This document shows, one piece after another, positions 8,735-17,422 of a stretch of 64,000 nt of DNA (positions are counted from its first letter, which is position 1; every line of letters starts with the position of its first letter). Origin of the DNA: Bradyrhizobium sp. WBAH42 (GTDB lineage: Bacteria > Pseudomonadota > Alphaproteobacteria > Rhizobiales > Xanthobacteraceae); contig NZ_CP036533.1 of assembly GCF_024585265.1 (NCBI RefSeq), forward strand, positions 62,001-126,000. The letters run 5' to 3'. A program made the position numbers and the translations under genes. The notes under the pieces were generated by a model that saw only the letters and a list, made by a program, of their open reading frames with translations, did no database searches and was not told the origin of the DNA.

Positions 8735-9508
8735 TCACCTCCCCGTAAACCTCGCCTTGCGCTTTTCGACGAACGCGTTGCGGCCCTCGATGGCGTCCGC
8801 GCTCTTGCGGATCGTGGCCTGGAGCTCGATCTCGCGGCGGAACTGCGCCTGGTAGGTCGCGTGCTCGCTCTCCTCGACCAGGTTGCGGGTTGCGACCAAG
8901 GCGCGGGTCGGGCCTTCCGCCAGGCGGCGGGCCAGACCTAACGCCTCGTCCATCAGCTTGGCGTCGTCGACGACCTGCCGCACCAGGCCGATCTCCTGGG
9001 CACGTTCCGCCGTCAGCGGCTCGTTGAGCAGCATCAGCTCGAGCGCGCGCTGCCGGCCGATCAGTCGCGGCAGCAGCCAGGTCGAGCCGAGATCCGGCAC
9101 CAGCGCGATGCGGCTGAAAACCTGGATGAAGCTCGCCGACCGCGCCGCGACGATGATGTCGCCGGCCATGGCCAGGCTAAAACCGCCGCCAGCCGCAACG
9201 CCATTGACGGCGACGAGGACGGGCACGCGGCATTCGCGCAGCGCCTTGAAGGCCGGCCAGTGGAAGCGCATCACGCCGGCCGCGATGTCCTCGCCGAGTG
9301 CCTCCGAGGCCTTCAGGTTCTGGCCCGAGCAGAAGCCGCGCCCCGCGCCGGTCAGGATCAGAGCGCGGATGTCCTCGTCCTGCGTCATCTCGGTCACGGC
9401 AGCGGCGAGCGCGCCGAGCAGGTCCGGCGTCATCGCGTTGAGGCTGGCCGGTTCGTCGAGCGTCAGGATCCCGACCGCGCCATCCCGCGCCTGTTTCACA
9501 CCAGCCAT
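8735..9508 (-). CDS. Enoyl-CoA hydratase/isomerase family protein
   Basis: A 257-residue crotonase-fold enzyme. Start ATG 9508 (MAGVKQ) has GGGAGG seven bases upstream, so the longer frame to 9571 is rejected. Diagnostic segments are LILTGAGRGFCSGQNL (oxyanion-hole loop), VAVNGVAAGGGFSLAMAGDIIVAARSASF (second oxyanion Gly and active-site loop) and FSRIALVPDLGSTWLLPRLIG, where the Asp replaces the hydratase glutamate seen in canonical enoyl-CoA hydratases. That pattern is closest to PaaG-like 1,2-epoxyphenylacetyl-CoA isomerases and related isomerases. The exact substrate is not clear; no other phenylacetate genes are in the window. Confidence 0.88.
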   Translation of the reverse strand: MAGVKQARDGAVGILTLDEPASLNAMTPDLLGALAAAVTEMTQDEDIRALILTGAGRGFCSGQNLKASEALGEDIAAGVMRFHWPAFKALRECRVPVLVAVNGVAAGGGFSLAMAGDIIVAARSASFIQVFSRIALVPDLGSTWLLPRLIGRQRALELMLLNEPLTAERAQEIGLVRQVVDDAKLMDEALGLARRLAEGPTRALVATRNLVEESEHATYQAQFRREIELQATIRKSADAIEGRNAFVEKRKARFTGR

Positions 9509-9627
9509 GCCGCGCCTCCCTTTGGATGTTCTCGTTGGCGGCAATGTGCCATTGTCCGCGCGCTTCGCCAATTGCGGAGCCTCGCATTCAACGCAGCGAA
9601 GCCATCGACAAGCATCAAGACGACACC

Positions 9628-11217
9628 ATGCCTCAGCAGTTCAGTCTCAACCAAACCGTCCGCAAGCCCGCCGTCACATCCCAGGGCGGCATCGTTGCCT
9701 CGCAATCGCGGCGGGCGGCTGAAGTCGGGGCGCAGGTGCTGGCCGCCGGCGGCGACTGCGTGGACGCGATCGTCGCGACCACATTTGCCCTCAACGTCCT
9801 CGAGCCCTGGAACAGCGGCATCGGCGGCGGCGGTGCGATGGTGCTCTACCGCGCCAAGGAAAATCGCTATGAGGTGATCGACTACGGCATGTGCGCGCCG
9901 CAGAGCCTGCGCACTGAGGACTATTCGCTCAGCGGCGAAGGCGCCGCCTCCGACCTGTTTCCCTGGCCAAGGGTGAAAGGCGATCGCAACATTCACGGCC
10001 CCGGCTCGATTGCCGTGCCCGGCGTCGTCGCCGGAATGGAAGAGGCGCATCGCCGCTACGCCAAGATGCCGTGGAAGGATCTGATCGCGCCGGCAGCTCG
10101 GCTCGCCGGCGAAGGCCTGCTGGTCGATTGGTGGACGACGGTGACGATCGCGGGCTCGGCAGCCGATCTCAGGCGCTATCCCGCGAGCGCGGCCGCATAT
10201 CTGAAGGACGGCCTGCCGCCGACCGCGCCCTGGGGCATCAAGTTCGAGACGCGGCTGCCGCAGGACGCCCTGAAGGCGACGCTGTCACATCTCGCCGATG
10301 CGGGCGCTCGCGATTTCTACCAAGGCGATCTCGCCAGGAGCATTGCTTCCGACATCAAGGCCGACGGCGGCTCGCTGTCGGTGGAGGATCTCGCTGCCTT
10401 CCGCGCCCATCTGCGCGAGCCGCTGGCGATCCCCTATCGCGAAGGCAGGGTGTTCGCGACCCCCGAGCTCACCGCGGGGCCGACCATGGCGCATGCGCTG
10501 CGCCTGCTGCAGCAGAGCTTGACGCCCGCAGGCGCGCCGGATGCCGGCGCCTATGTCGAATATGCGCTCGCCCTGCAGGCCGCCTTCCGCGAGCGGCTCA
10601 AGGACATGGGCGATGCCGACGGCAAGCGCTCGCTCGGCGCCGAATATCTGGCGCCGGCCTGCACCACGCATTTCTCGGTGGTCGACCGTCACGGCAACAT
10701 CGCGGCGGTGACGCAGACGCTGCTCTCGTCGTTCGGCTCGCGCTACGTGACACCGCACACAGGCATCACCATGAACAACGGCATCATGTGGTTCGACCCG
10801 TCGCCCGGTAACACCAACTCGCTTGCACCGGGCAAGCGCTGCCTCTGCAACTACACGCCGGTCATCGCCGAGACCAAGGACGGCAAGCGCCTCGCCGTCG
10901 GCGCCTCCGGTGGACGCCGCATCCTGCCCGCGGTGATGCAGCTCGTGTCCTTCGCGATGGATTACGGCATGGACCTGGACGCCGCCATCCACCAGCCGCG
11001 CATCGACGCCAGCGAAGGCGCGGTGGTGATCGGCGAGGCGCGCCTGCCGGCGGAGGTGCGCAAAGCGCTGGCCGCGCGCTTCGACTATGAAGAGAGCCGG
11101 CTGCAGGCGGTGCCGCAGAAGTTCGCCTTCCCGAGCGTCGTGATGCGCGAGGGCGAGCTCAATTCCGGCGCGGTCGAGATCTTCCAGCCGTGGGCCGATG
11201 CGGTGGCGGAGAGCTGA
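9628..11217 (+). CDS. Gamma-glutamyltransferase family protein
   Basis: A 529-residue N-terminal-nucleophile hydrolase. The autoprocessing site is at CTTHFSVVDRHGN, where the second Thr would become the nucleophile of the small subunit, and small-subunit motifs NNGIMWFDPSPG and GASGGRRILPAVMQ follow. The large-subunit side has SQGGIVASQSRRAAEVGAQV, GGDCVDAIVA and GIGGGGAMVLYR. Start ATG 9628 (MPQQFS) is preferred over 9526, whose extra codons are not family-like. There is no clear signal peptide, so it is probably cytoplasmic, unlike classic periplasmic GGT. It may hydrolyse or transfer gamma-glutamyl groups of glutathione or gamma-glutamyl amines; the amine module nearby makes the second option worth testing. 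Confidence 0.88.
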   Translation: MPQQFSLNQTVRKPAVTSQGGIVASQSRRAAEVGAQVLAAGGDCVDAIVATTFALNVLEPWNSGIGGGGAMVLYRAKENRYEVIDYGMCAPQSLRTEDYSLSGEGAASDLFPWPRVKGDRNIHGPGSIAVPGVVAGMEEAHRRYAKMPWKDLIAPAARLAGEGLLVDWWTTVTIAGSAADLRRYPASAAAYLKDGLPPTAPWGIKFETRLPQDALKATLSHLADAGARDFYQGDLARSIASDIKADGGSLSVEDLAAFRAHLREPLAIPYREGRVFATPELTAGPTMAHALRLLQQSLTPAGAPDAGAYVEYALALQAAFRERLKDMGDADGKRSLGAEYLAPACTTHFSVVDRHGNIAAVTQTLLSSFGSRYVTPHTGITMNNGIMWFDPSPGNTNSLAPGKRCLCNYTPVIAETKDGKRLAVGASGGRRILPAVMQLVSFAMDYGMDLDAAIHQPRIDASEGAVVIGEARLPAEVRKALAARFDYEESRLQAVPQKFAFPSVVMREGELNSGAVEIFQPWADAVAES

Positions 11218-11372
11218 ACGCGGGGATCGAAGAAAGATCGTGCCAGCGCGCGTTGAGCATTTGCGCGATTACGCATCAAGGCGAGCGTCACGACTCCTCC
11301 ACATTCGCGGGGAACTTAGGCAGCCGAACGTCGTTCATTGAACGGACAAGTGCGCTCACCCCTGGAGGACAT

Positions 11373-11597
11373 ATGAAGAAACTTGCGTTCGCTGCGTCGC
11401 TGGTCATTGCGGCCGGGTTCACATTCACCAGCCCTGCTTTGGCCAAGGGCGGCCATGGTGGCGGTCATGGCCATGGTCATGGCCTTAAGATGGGCCATCA
11501 TTACCATGGCACGCCGCCCGGCTGGTCGCATGGACGCAAAGTGGGTTGGCGCGGTTACGGCTGCCCGCCCGGACTGTGGAAGCAGGGTCGCTGCTAA
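11373..11597 (+). CDS. Small exported His/Gly-rich protein
   Basis: A 74-residue protein from ATG 11373 with GGAGG just upstream. It has a textbook signal peptide (MKKLAFAASLVIAAGF, cleavage after SPALA), then a KGGHGGGHGHGHG stretch and a second His group HHYHG, and ends GCPPGLWKQGRC with two cysteines. The mature part resembles short periplasmic proteins of rhizobia with a YGCPPGL-like tail. The His-rich repeat suggests metal binding (Ni, Cu or Zn), which is inference. A hairpin terminator follows directly. Confidence 0.75.
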   Translation: MKKLAFAASLVIAAGFTFTSPALAKGGHGGGHGHGHGLKMGHHYHGTPPGWSHGRKVGWRGYGCPPGLWKQGRC

Positions 11598-11617
11598 AGC
11601 CGATCCGGAATTCACAC

Positions 11618-11649
11618 AAGGCGTCGCTCCTCACGGGCGGCGCCTTTTT
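11618..11649 (+). terminator. Rho-independent terminator after the His-rich peptide gene
   Basis: An AAGGCG...CGCCTT stem, extended by CGC/GCG pairs with one mismatch, is followed by a T run ending near 11649, some 20 bases after the stop codon at 11597. It lies between two convergent genes and may serve the downstream minus-strand gene as well. Confidence 0.7.
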
Positions 11650-12932
11650 CATATGCCGAGCCGGTCCCGCACGCGGCCCGCGATCACGGCGGTGGTCACG
11701 CCGACCGGCCAGAACGCATGCATCGGGATCGGCTTGATGCCCGTGATTGGCATGTCGATCTCGGCCTTGGCGCCGCCGATCAGGCGGCGGGCGAGCTGCG
11801 CGCCCATCGCGGTCGAGAGCGCAACACCGCGACCGTTGCAGCCGAGCGAGATCAAAACGCTTTCTGCCGGCTCGTGCACGTGGGGATAATGGTCCTTGGT
11901 GATGGCGAGCCGGCTGTTCCAGCCGTGGGTCCAGGCAACGCCCTTGAGCTGCGGCCAGAGCCGCTCCGCATAGCGCATGAGGTAGGCGACGTCATGCGGC
12001 GACTTGATCCAGCGCATCGGGCCGCGTCCGCCCATCAGCAGGCGGTTCTGCTGATCGATGCGATAATAGACCGTGATGTGGCCGCTCTCGTAGAGAACGG
12101 GGCGCGTCGGCATGATCGAACGGGCGACCGCGTCGGAGAGCGGCGCGGTGGCGGCGATGGAGGAAAACACCGGCACGATGGTGCGGCGGAGCGCCGGCCA
12201 GAGATCGTCGGTAAAACCGTTGGTGGCGAGCAGGACCTTGTCGGCATGAACCACCGCGCGCGGCGTCTCGATGCGCCAGCGCGAGCCCTCGCGGCGCAGC
12301 GACAACGCCGGCGTCTCGCCATGAACCGTCGCGCCCGCCGAAATGGCGGCCCGCGCAAGCCCGCGGGCGTAGCTGAGGGGATGCAGATCGCCGCCGCTTG
12401 TATCGAGCATGGCGCCGATGTAGCGGTCGGTGCCGGTCATGTCGCGGAGCTGCGCTCGGTCGAGGTACGTCACTGGCAGGCCGCGGCGGATGCATTGCTG
12501 CGCGGTCTTCTCGATCGCGGCGGCGCTGCTCTCATTGTAAGCCGCGCGCAGCGTACCGTTCTGCCGCGCCTCGCACGGGATCTGGTAGCGGCGGATCAAA
12601 TCGTGCGTGAAGTTGGTCGTGCCGTAGGCGAACGCGATCATGCGGCGGCCGAGGTCAGTGCCGAAATCGGCCTCGATCTGATCGGGATCGTGCTTCAGTC
12701 CGGGATTGGTGTGACCGCCATTGTTGCCGGACGCGCCCCATCCCGGCTCCTGCGCCTCCAGCACCAGCGCCTCGACGCCCTGCTCCGCCAGATGCAGCGC
12801 GGTGGAGAGGCCGGTGTACCCGCCGCCGACGATCGCGACGGAGACGCTCTTGTCGACGTCGAGCGGCGGCGTGGCAACCGGCGCGACTGCAGTATCGGCA
12901 TAGAGCGAGGGCGGCAGAGGCAGGCGCGTCAT
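11649..12932 (-). CDS. FAD-dependent amine/amino-acid oxidoreductase (PuuB/OrdL-like, DAO family)
   Basis: A 427-residue flavoprotein of the D-amino-acid oxidase superfamily. The dinucleotide-binding motif VAIVGGGYTGLSTALHLAEQG lies at about residues 31-51, then EAQEPGWGASGNNGGHTNPG, the flavin-contact segment typical of gamma-glutamylputrescine oxidase (PuuB) and related enzymes, and a C-terminal SLGCNGRGVALSTAMG. It oxidises a secondary or primary amine; the substrate is not fixed by sequence. It starts 11 bases after the stop of the ABC ATPase gene on the same strand, so it is the last gene of the transporter operon. That context suggests it acts on the imported compound. Confidence 0.86.
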   Translation of the reverse strand: MTRLPLPPSLYADTAVAPVATPPLDVDKSVSVAIVGGGYTGLSTALHLAEQGVEALVLEAQEPGWGASGNNGGHTNPGLKHDPDQIEADFGTDLGRRMIAFAYGTTNFTHDLIRRYQIPCEARQNGTLRAAYNESSAAAIEKTAQQCIRRGLPVTYLDRAQLRDMTGTDRYIGAMLDTSGGDLHPLSYARGLARAAISAGATVHGETPALSLRREGSRWRIETPRAVVHADKVLLATNGFTDDLWPALRRTIVPVFSSIAATAPLSDAVARSIMPTRPVLYESGHITVYYRIDQQNRLLMGGRGPMRWIKSPHDVAYLMRYAERLWPQLKGVAWTHGWNSRLAITKDHYPHVHEPAESVLISLGCNGRGVALSTAMGAQLARRLIGGAKAEIDMPITGIKPIPMHAFWPVGVTTAVIAGRVRDRLGI

Positions 12933-12943
12933 GGCGAGTCCGG

Positions 12944-13675
12944 TCAGAGCGGATGCAGCACGCGGCGCAGGAAGTCCTGCGTCCGCGCGTGCTGCGGTTG
13001 ATTGAGCACCGATTTCGCCGGCCCCTGCTCGACAATCACACCGCCGTCGATGAACAGCACGCGATCGGCAACATCGCGGGCAAAGCCCATCTCGTGGGTG
13101 ACGACGACCATGGTCATGCCGTCGTCGGCGAGCTTGCGCATGACGCCAAGAACGTCGCCGACGAGCTCGGGATCGAGCGCCGAGGTCGGCTCGTCGAACA
13201 GGATGGCCTTGGGCTGCATGGCGAGCGCCCGCGCGATGGCGACGCGCTGCTGCTGGCCGCCGGAGAGCTGCGGCGGATGCGCGTCGGCCTTTTCCGCAAG
13301 CCCGACCTGGGCGAGCAGCGTCCGGCCGCGCTCCAGCACTTGCGCACGCGGCTCCTTCTTCACGAAGAGCGGTCCCTCGACGACGTTTTCCAGCGCAGTG
13401 CGATGCGGGAACAAATTGAAGCGCTGGAACACCATCGAGACCTGGGTGCGGATGTTCACGATCGACGGCGCGTCGCGGTCAACCTTCAGGCCTTCGACGC
13501 TGATCTCGCCGCGGTCGTAGCTTTCGAGCCCGTTGATGCAGCGCAGGATGGTGGATTTGCCGGAGCCGGAGGGGCCGATGATGCAGACCACCTCGCCCTT
13601 CTCGACGCTCGCCGTGATGCCCTTGAGCACCTCGACCTTGCCAAAGCTCTTGTGGACGTCGCTCAGCTCGATCAT
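12944..13675 (-). CDS. Polar amino-acid ABC transporter, ATP-binding protein
   Basis: A 243-residue ATPase starting at ATG 13675, which overlaps the stop of the permease gene by four bases (ATGA). Walker A is GPSGSGKST, the signature is [15 protein letters not shown], Walker B is [14 protein letters not shown] and the switch His is in VVTHEMGFA. The whole pattern is that of GlnQ/HisP-type importers for polar amino acids. It energises uptake together with the permease and the binding protein encoded upstream. A longer frame reaching 13939 exists only because the permease gene is open in this frame. Confidence 0.95.
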   Translation of the reverse strand: MIELSDVHKSFGKVEVLKGITASVEKGEVVCIIGPSGSGKSTILRCINGLESYDRGEISVEGLKVDRDAPSIVNIRTQVSMVFQRFNLFPHRTALENVVEGPLFVKKEPRAQVLERGRTLLAQVGLAEKADAHPPQLSGGQQQRVAIARALAMQPKAILFDEPTSALDPELVGDVLGVMRKLADDGMTMVVVTHEMGFARDVADRVLFIDGGVIVEQGPAKSVLNQPQHARTQDFLRRVLHPL

Positions 13676-14325
13676 CGCTTGCCGGCCCGCTTCTCGAAGT
13701 GACGGACGAGCAGGATCAACGGAATGCTCATGGTGAGATACATCAGGGCGACCAGCGTGAACACGCTGGTGTTCTTGAACGTCGAGGACGCGATCAGCTT
13801 GCCCTGCAGCGCGAGCTCGGCGACCGTGATGGTCGAGGCCTGCGAGGAATCCTTCAGCATCATGATCATGACGTTGCCGTAAGGCGGCAGCACGATGCGC
13901 ACCGCCTGCGGCAGCACTACGCGGCGCATGGTGAGCCACCAGCCCATGCCGATCGACTGCGCCGCCTCGATCTGGCCCTTGTCGATGGCCTCGATGCCGG
14001 CGCGGAAGTTCTCGGCCTGATAGGCCGAATAGGCGATGCCGAGGCCGAGGATGGCGGCCTGCAAGGCCGACAGCGTGACGCCGAGATCGGGCATCACGAA
14101 GTAGAGGTAGAACAACAGCACGATGATCGGGATGCCGCGGATCACGTTGATCAGGCTGGCGCTGAGCATCGACAGCGCTCTTATGCCGGAGACCCGCATC
14201 ATCGCCCAGACGAGGCCCAGCACCGTCGAGAGCAGCAGCGAGCCCACCGTGACGATGATCGTCAGGGCGACGCCGTTCAGCAGGATCGGGAAGAACTCGA
14301 CGGCGTCGCGCCAGAAGCCTTTCAT
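13672..14325 (-). CDS. Polar amino-acid ABC transporter, permease
   Basis: A 217-residue inner-membrane protein of the HisM/GlnP family with about five membrane segments, the first being [29 protein letters not shown]. The EAA loop that contacts the ATPase reads [29 protein letters not shown]. Only one permease is present, so the transporter probably uses a homodimer. It overlaps the ATPase gene downstream by four bases and follows the binding-protein gene by about 45 bases, consistent with one transcript. Confidence 0.94.
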   Translation of the reverse strand: MKGFWRDAVEFFPILLNGVALTIIVTVGSLLLSTVLGLVWAMMRVSGIRALSMLSASLINVIRGIPIIVLLFYLYFVMPDLGVTLSALQAAILGLGIAYSAYQAENFRAGIEAIDKGQIEAAQSIGMGWWLTMRRVVLPQAVRIVLPPYGNVMIMMLKDSSQASTITVAELALQGKLIASSTFKNTSVFTLVALMYLTMSIPLILLVRHFEKRAGKR

Positions 14326-14370
14326 CGGGCAGCCTTCGATCGATCAGGTCTTGCGGTCAGGTCTTGGCAA

Positions 14371-15129
14371 TCAACCTTGCGCCTTCTGGCCCCATTTCTC
14401 GAGGATCTTGTCGATGGTGCCGTTGGCCTTCAGCTTCGCCAGCGAGGCATTGATCTTGCCGAGCAGTGCGCTCTCGCCCTTGCGCACGCCGATGCCGACC
14501 GAGCCGACGGTAACGGGCTTGTAGCTATCGACGAGACGCACGTCGGGGAAACCGCCCTGCTTCAGATTGTAGGCGAGGATCGGATAGTCGGCGAAGCCGG
14601 CCTTGAGACGGCCGGTGTTCACGTCGCGCAGGATGTCGGGGATGGTGTCGTAGGCCTTCACGTCCGCGAACAGGCCGGACTTCTTCAGCGCATCGACGAA
14701 GGCGGTGCCGACTTGCGCGCCGACCGTCTCGCCCTTCAGGTCCTCCTGCGCAGCGTAGGCCTTGGCATCGCCCTTCGGCACCACGAGGCCTTCGCCATAG
14801 GTGTAGATCGGGTCTGAGAAGTCGACGACCTCCTTGCGCGGCGCGGTGATGAACATCGCGGCCGCAATGATGTCGATCTTGCTCGAGGTCAGCGACGGGA
14901 TCAGCGCCGAGAACGCCATCGGCTCGATCTGCACGTTGAGGCCGGCGTCCTTGCCGATCTCGGTGACGAGATCGACCATGATGCCCTGGATGGTGTTGGT
15001 CTTGGTGTCGAGGAACGTGAAGGGAATGCCTGTCGGTGTCGAGCCGACCTTCAGCACCTGCTGCGCCGAAGCCGGCACGGCTGTGGCAATGGCGAGCGCC
15101 GCGATTGCGGCCTGAACAAAACGCTTCAT
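14371..15129 (-). CDS. Amino-acid ABC transporter, periplasmic substrate-binding protein
   Basis: A 252-residue exported protein of the SBP_bac_3 family. The signal peptide is MKRFVQAAIAALAIATAVPASA, followed by QQVLKVGSTPTGIPFTFLD and the family hinge and ligand segments IDIIAAAMFITAPRKEVVDFSDPIYTYGEGL and LKGETVGAQVGTAF. It captures the substrate in the periplasm for the permease/ATPase pair downstream. It is the first gene of the operon, reading away from a divergent XRE-cupin regulator, with two matching inverted repeats in the shared promoter region. The ligand is unknown; an amine-containing amino acid or polyamine derivative fits the context. Confidence 0.94.
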   Translation of the reverse strand: MKRFVQAAIAALAIATAVPASAQQVLKVGSTPTGIPFTFLDTKTNTIQGIMVDLVTEIGKDAGLNVQIEPMAFSALIPSLTSSKIDIIAAAMFITAPRKEVVDFSDPIYTYGEGLVVPKGDAKAYAAQEDLKGETVGAQVGTAFVDALKKSGLFADVKAYDTIPDILRDVNTGRLKAGFADYPILAYNLKQGGFPDVRLVDSYKPVTVGSVGIGVRKGESALLGKINASLAKLKANGTIDKILEKWGQKAQG

Positions 15130-15198
15130 CGCATCCCCCTTTTGGGCCTGGCCGGCGCATGTCGCGATCAGACGTTGCGGGCCGGGCCGTTTCGGCCT

Positions 15199-15265
15199 AT
15201 TTTCACTAATATGAAAATTTGGTCATACTTTCGCGGACGATGCAAGCGGTTTTCATGCACATGAA
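15199..15265. promoter_or_regulatory. Twin candidate operators in the divergent promoter region
   Basis: Two inverted repeats share the pattern TTTTCA-N6-TGAA. The first is ATTTTCA-ctaata-TGAAAAT at 15199-15218, with perfect seven-base arms. The second is TTTTCA-tgcaca-TGAA at 15250-15265, containing TTCATG-CA-CATGAA. Their TTCA elements start at 15202 and 15252, exactly 50 bp apart, about five helical turns. They lie between the ABC transporter operon and the XRE-cupin regulator, so they are good candidates for binding sites of that regulator acting as a looped or cooperative dimer pair. Confidence 0.6.
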
Positions 15266-15279
15266 GGAAGCGGTTTGAC

Positions 15280-15942
15280 GTGAGCGGTGGCAAAAGAATG
15301 CGCAAACCGGCCGCCGCAAAGCCGGCCAAGAAAAGGCCGGCTAAGGTGAAGGCCAAGCCGGCCGAGCCGGCGATGGACGTCGCGGTCGGCCGCCGCATCC
15401 GCGACCTCAGGCGGGTCAGGCAATTCTCGCTGGAGACGGTCGCCGCGCGCACGGAGCTGTCGATCGGCTTTCTCAGCCAGATCGAGCGCGGGCTGTCGTC
15501 GCCGTCGCTGCGCGTGCTGGCGACCCTCGCCGACGTGCTCGGCGTCGGCATCGCCGCGCTGTTCGGCGCGAGCCCGAGCGCCGACGGCGCATCGGATCAG
15601 GTGGTGACACGCGGGCTGCAACGGCCCGAGCTGAAGCTCTGGCGCACGGGCGTGTCCAAACAATTGCTGAGCCCGGCCAGCAGCGACAACAAGCTCAATC
15701 TGTTCCTGGTGCATCTGGAGCCCGGCGGCTCCACCGGCGATGAGCTCTACACCCACGACGGCGAGGAGGCCGGGCTGGTGCTCGAAGGCGAGATGATGCT
15801 GACGGTGGACAGCCAGACGTGGTCGCTGAAAACAGGCGACAGCTTTCGCTTCGCGAGCCGAAGGCCGCACCGGTTTTCCAATCCGGCGCAGGATGCAAAA
15901 GCCGTGGTGCTGTGGGTGAATTGCGTGACGGGGGCGGGGTAG
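15280..15942 (+). CDS. XRE-family transcriptional regulator with cupin domain
   Basis: A 220-residue regulator. An Ala/Lys/Pro-rich basic N-terminus (about 30 residues) precedes a helix-turn-helix at about residues 34-88 (GRRIRDLRRVRQFSLETVAARTELSIGFLSQIERG). A C-terminal cupin follows, with GSTGDELYTHDGEEAGLVLEGEM and RFASRRPHRFSNP. The likely start is GTG 15280 with GGAAG upstream; ATG 15298 is an alternative. Regulators of this type sense a small ligand through the cupin and often repress the adjacent transporter or catabolic genes. It is divergent from the amino-acid transporter operon and shares an operator-bearing intergenic region with it. Confidence 0.9.
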   Translation: MSGGKRMRKPAAAKPAKKRPAKVKAKPAEPAMDVAVGRRIRDLRRVRQFSLETVAARTELSIGFLSQIERGLSSPSLRVLATLADVLGVGIAALFGASPSADGASDQVVTRGLQRPELKLWRTGVSKQLLSPASSDNKLNLFLVHLEPGGSTGDELYTHDGEEAGLVLEGEMMLTVDSQTWSLKTGDSFRFASRRPHRFSNPAQDAKAVVLWVNCVTGAG

Positions 15943-15992
15943 CTGCTTCAACGCACGCGGCGGACTGAAGAAATCCCGGGACATCTCCACGC

Positions 15993-16079
15993 CGTCGTTG
16001 CGAGCGAAGCGAAGCAATCCAGAGTCTCACCGCGGAGACGGCCTGGATTGCTTCGTCGCTTCGCTCCTCGCAATGACGA
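15993..16079. repeat. Dispersed palindromic repeat, type A copy 1
   Basis: Long imperfect inverted repeat beginning CGTCGTTGCGAGCGAAGCGA and ending with the near reverse complement TCGCTCCTCGCAATGACG. The inner arms are GCAATCCAG and CTGGATTGC, with a short variable loop between. Related copies lie at 39074, 40602 and 63868. Here it sits between convergent genes. Confidence 0.85.
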
Positions 16080-16091
16080 GGGGATAGAGCC

Positions 16092-17357
16092 TTAGCCAAA
16101 CCGGTGCTTGTACCGCTCCACTGACAGCGCGCTGACGTCGATCTCCGGCTTCTTGCCTGACAGCATGTCGGCGAGCACGCGGCCCGAGCCGCAGGACATG
16201 GTCCAGCCGAGCGTGCCGTGGCCGGTGTTGAGGTGCAGGTTGGCGTAGTGCGTCGGGCCGATCACAGGCGGGCCGTCCGGCGTCATCGGGCGCAGGCCGC
16301 TCCAGAACGTCGCCTTGGACAGATCGCCGCCGCGCGGGAACAGGTCGGTCAGCGAATGATCGAGCGTGTCGCGGCGCGCGTCGTAGAGCTTGCTCGAATA
16401 GCCCGAGATCTCCGCGGTCCCGCCGACGCGGATGCGATTGCCGAGGCGGGTGATCGCGACCTTGTAGCTCTCGTCCATCACGGTCGATTCCGGCGCGCCG
16501 GAGGCGTCCTTGATCGGCACCGTGATCGAATAGCCCTTCACCGGATAGACCGGCAGCGAGATGCCGAGCGGCGCCGCCAGCCGCGACGACCAGCTGCCGA
16601 GCGCGAGCACGTAGGCGTCCGCCTGCAACAGGCCGGCGCTGGTCGCGACCCCGCTGACGCGCGCGCCCTCGGTGACGATGCGATCGATCGAGGTGTTGAA
16701 CATGAAGCGCACGCCGAGCGCCTGGGCGTGCTTGGCGAGCGCCTGCGTGAACATGTGGCAGTCGCCGGTCTCGTCCTGCGGCAGGCGAAGTCCGCCGACG
16801 AACTTCTCCTTCACGCCGGCAAGCGCCGGCTCGACTGCGATGCAGCCCTCGCGGCTCAGCACCTCGAAGGGAACGCCGTACTGCTTGAGCACGGCGATAT
16901 CTTCGGCGGTGCCGTCGAGCTGGGCCTGGTAGCGAAACAGCTGCAGCGTGCCCTGCGAGCGCTCGTCGTACTGGATGCCGATGTCGCGGCGCAGATCGCG
17001 TAAAGAGTCGCGGCTGTATTCCGCGATCGGAATCATCCGGCTCTTGTTGACCGCGTAGCGTTCGCTGGTGCAGTTGCGCAGCATCTTGAGCAGCCAGACC
17101 CACATGACGGGATCGAGCTTCGGCCGGATCACCAGCGGGCCGTGCTTCATCAACAGCCACTTGACCGCCTTCACCGGCACGCCGGGGCCGGCCCAGGGCG
17201 AAGAATAGCCGGGCGACACCTCGCCCGCATTGGCGAAAGAGGTCTCCAGCGCCGGCTCCGGCTGACGGTCGACGACCGTCACCTCATGGCCTGCACGCGC
17301 GAGGTAGTAGGCAGAGGTGACACCGATGACACCGCTGCCGAGGATCAGAACTTTCAC
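16092..17357 (-). CDS. dadA: D-amino-acid dehydrogenase small subunit
   Basis: A 421-residue FAD enzyme that oxidatively deaminates D-amino acids (classically D-alanine) to keto acids and feeds electrons to the respiratory chain at the inner membrane. DadA landmarks are [20 protein letters not shown] (FAD site), [55 protein letters not shown] and the C-terminal [16 protein letters not shown]. The start is GTG 17357. It stands alone, with the transaminase gene upstream about 65 bases away on the same strand, so the two may be co-transcribed. No alanine racemase is next to it, and the surrounding amine genes suggest it may serve a D-amino acid other than alanine. Confidence 0.92.
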   Translation of the reverse strand: MKVLILGSGVIGVTSAYYLARAGHEVTVVDRQPEPALETSFANAGEVSPGYSSPWAGPGVPVKAVKWLLMKHGPLVIRPKLDPVMWVWLLKMLRNCTSERYAVNKSRMIPIAEYSRDSLRDLRRDIGIQYDERSQGTLQLFRYQAQLDGTAEDIAVLKQYGVPFEVLSREGCIAVEPALAGVKEKFVGGLRLPQDETGDCHMFTQALAKHAQALGVRFMFNTSIDRIVTEGARVSGVATSAGLLQADAYVLALGSWSSRLAAPLGISLPVYPVKGYSITVPIKDASGAPESTVMDESYKVAITRLGNRIRVGGTAEISGYSSKLYDARRDTLDHSLTDLFPRGGDLSKATFWSGLRPMTPDGPPVIGPTHYANLHLNTGHGTLGWTMSCGSGRVLADMLSGKKPEIDVSALSVERYKHRFG

Positions 17358-17422
17358 GCTTCGTCAAACTCCCGCGGCGCTCGCCGCTGCAAGGACACAA
17401 CTCGCAACGGCGAGAGCAATTA

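Noticed and set aside
15993..16079. Possible CRISPR-like repeat
   Set aside because: It is a single inverted repeat, not a series of direct repeats with spacers.
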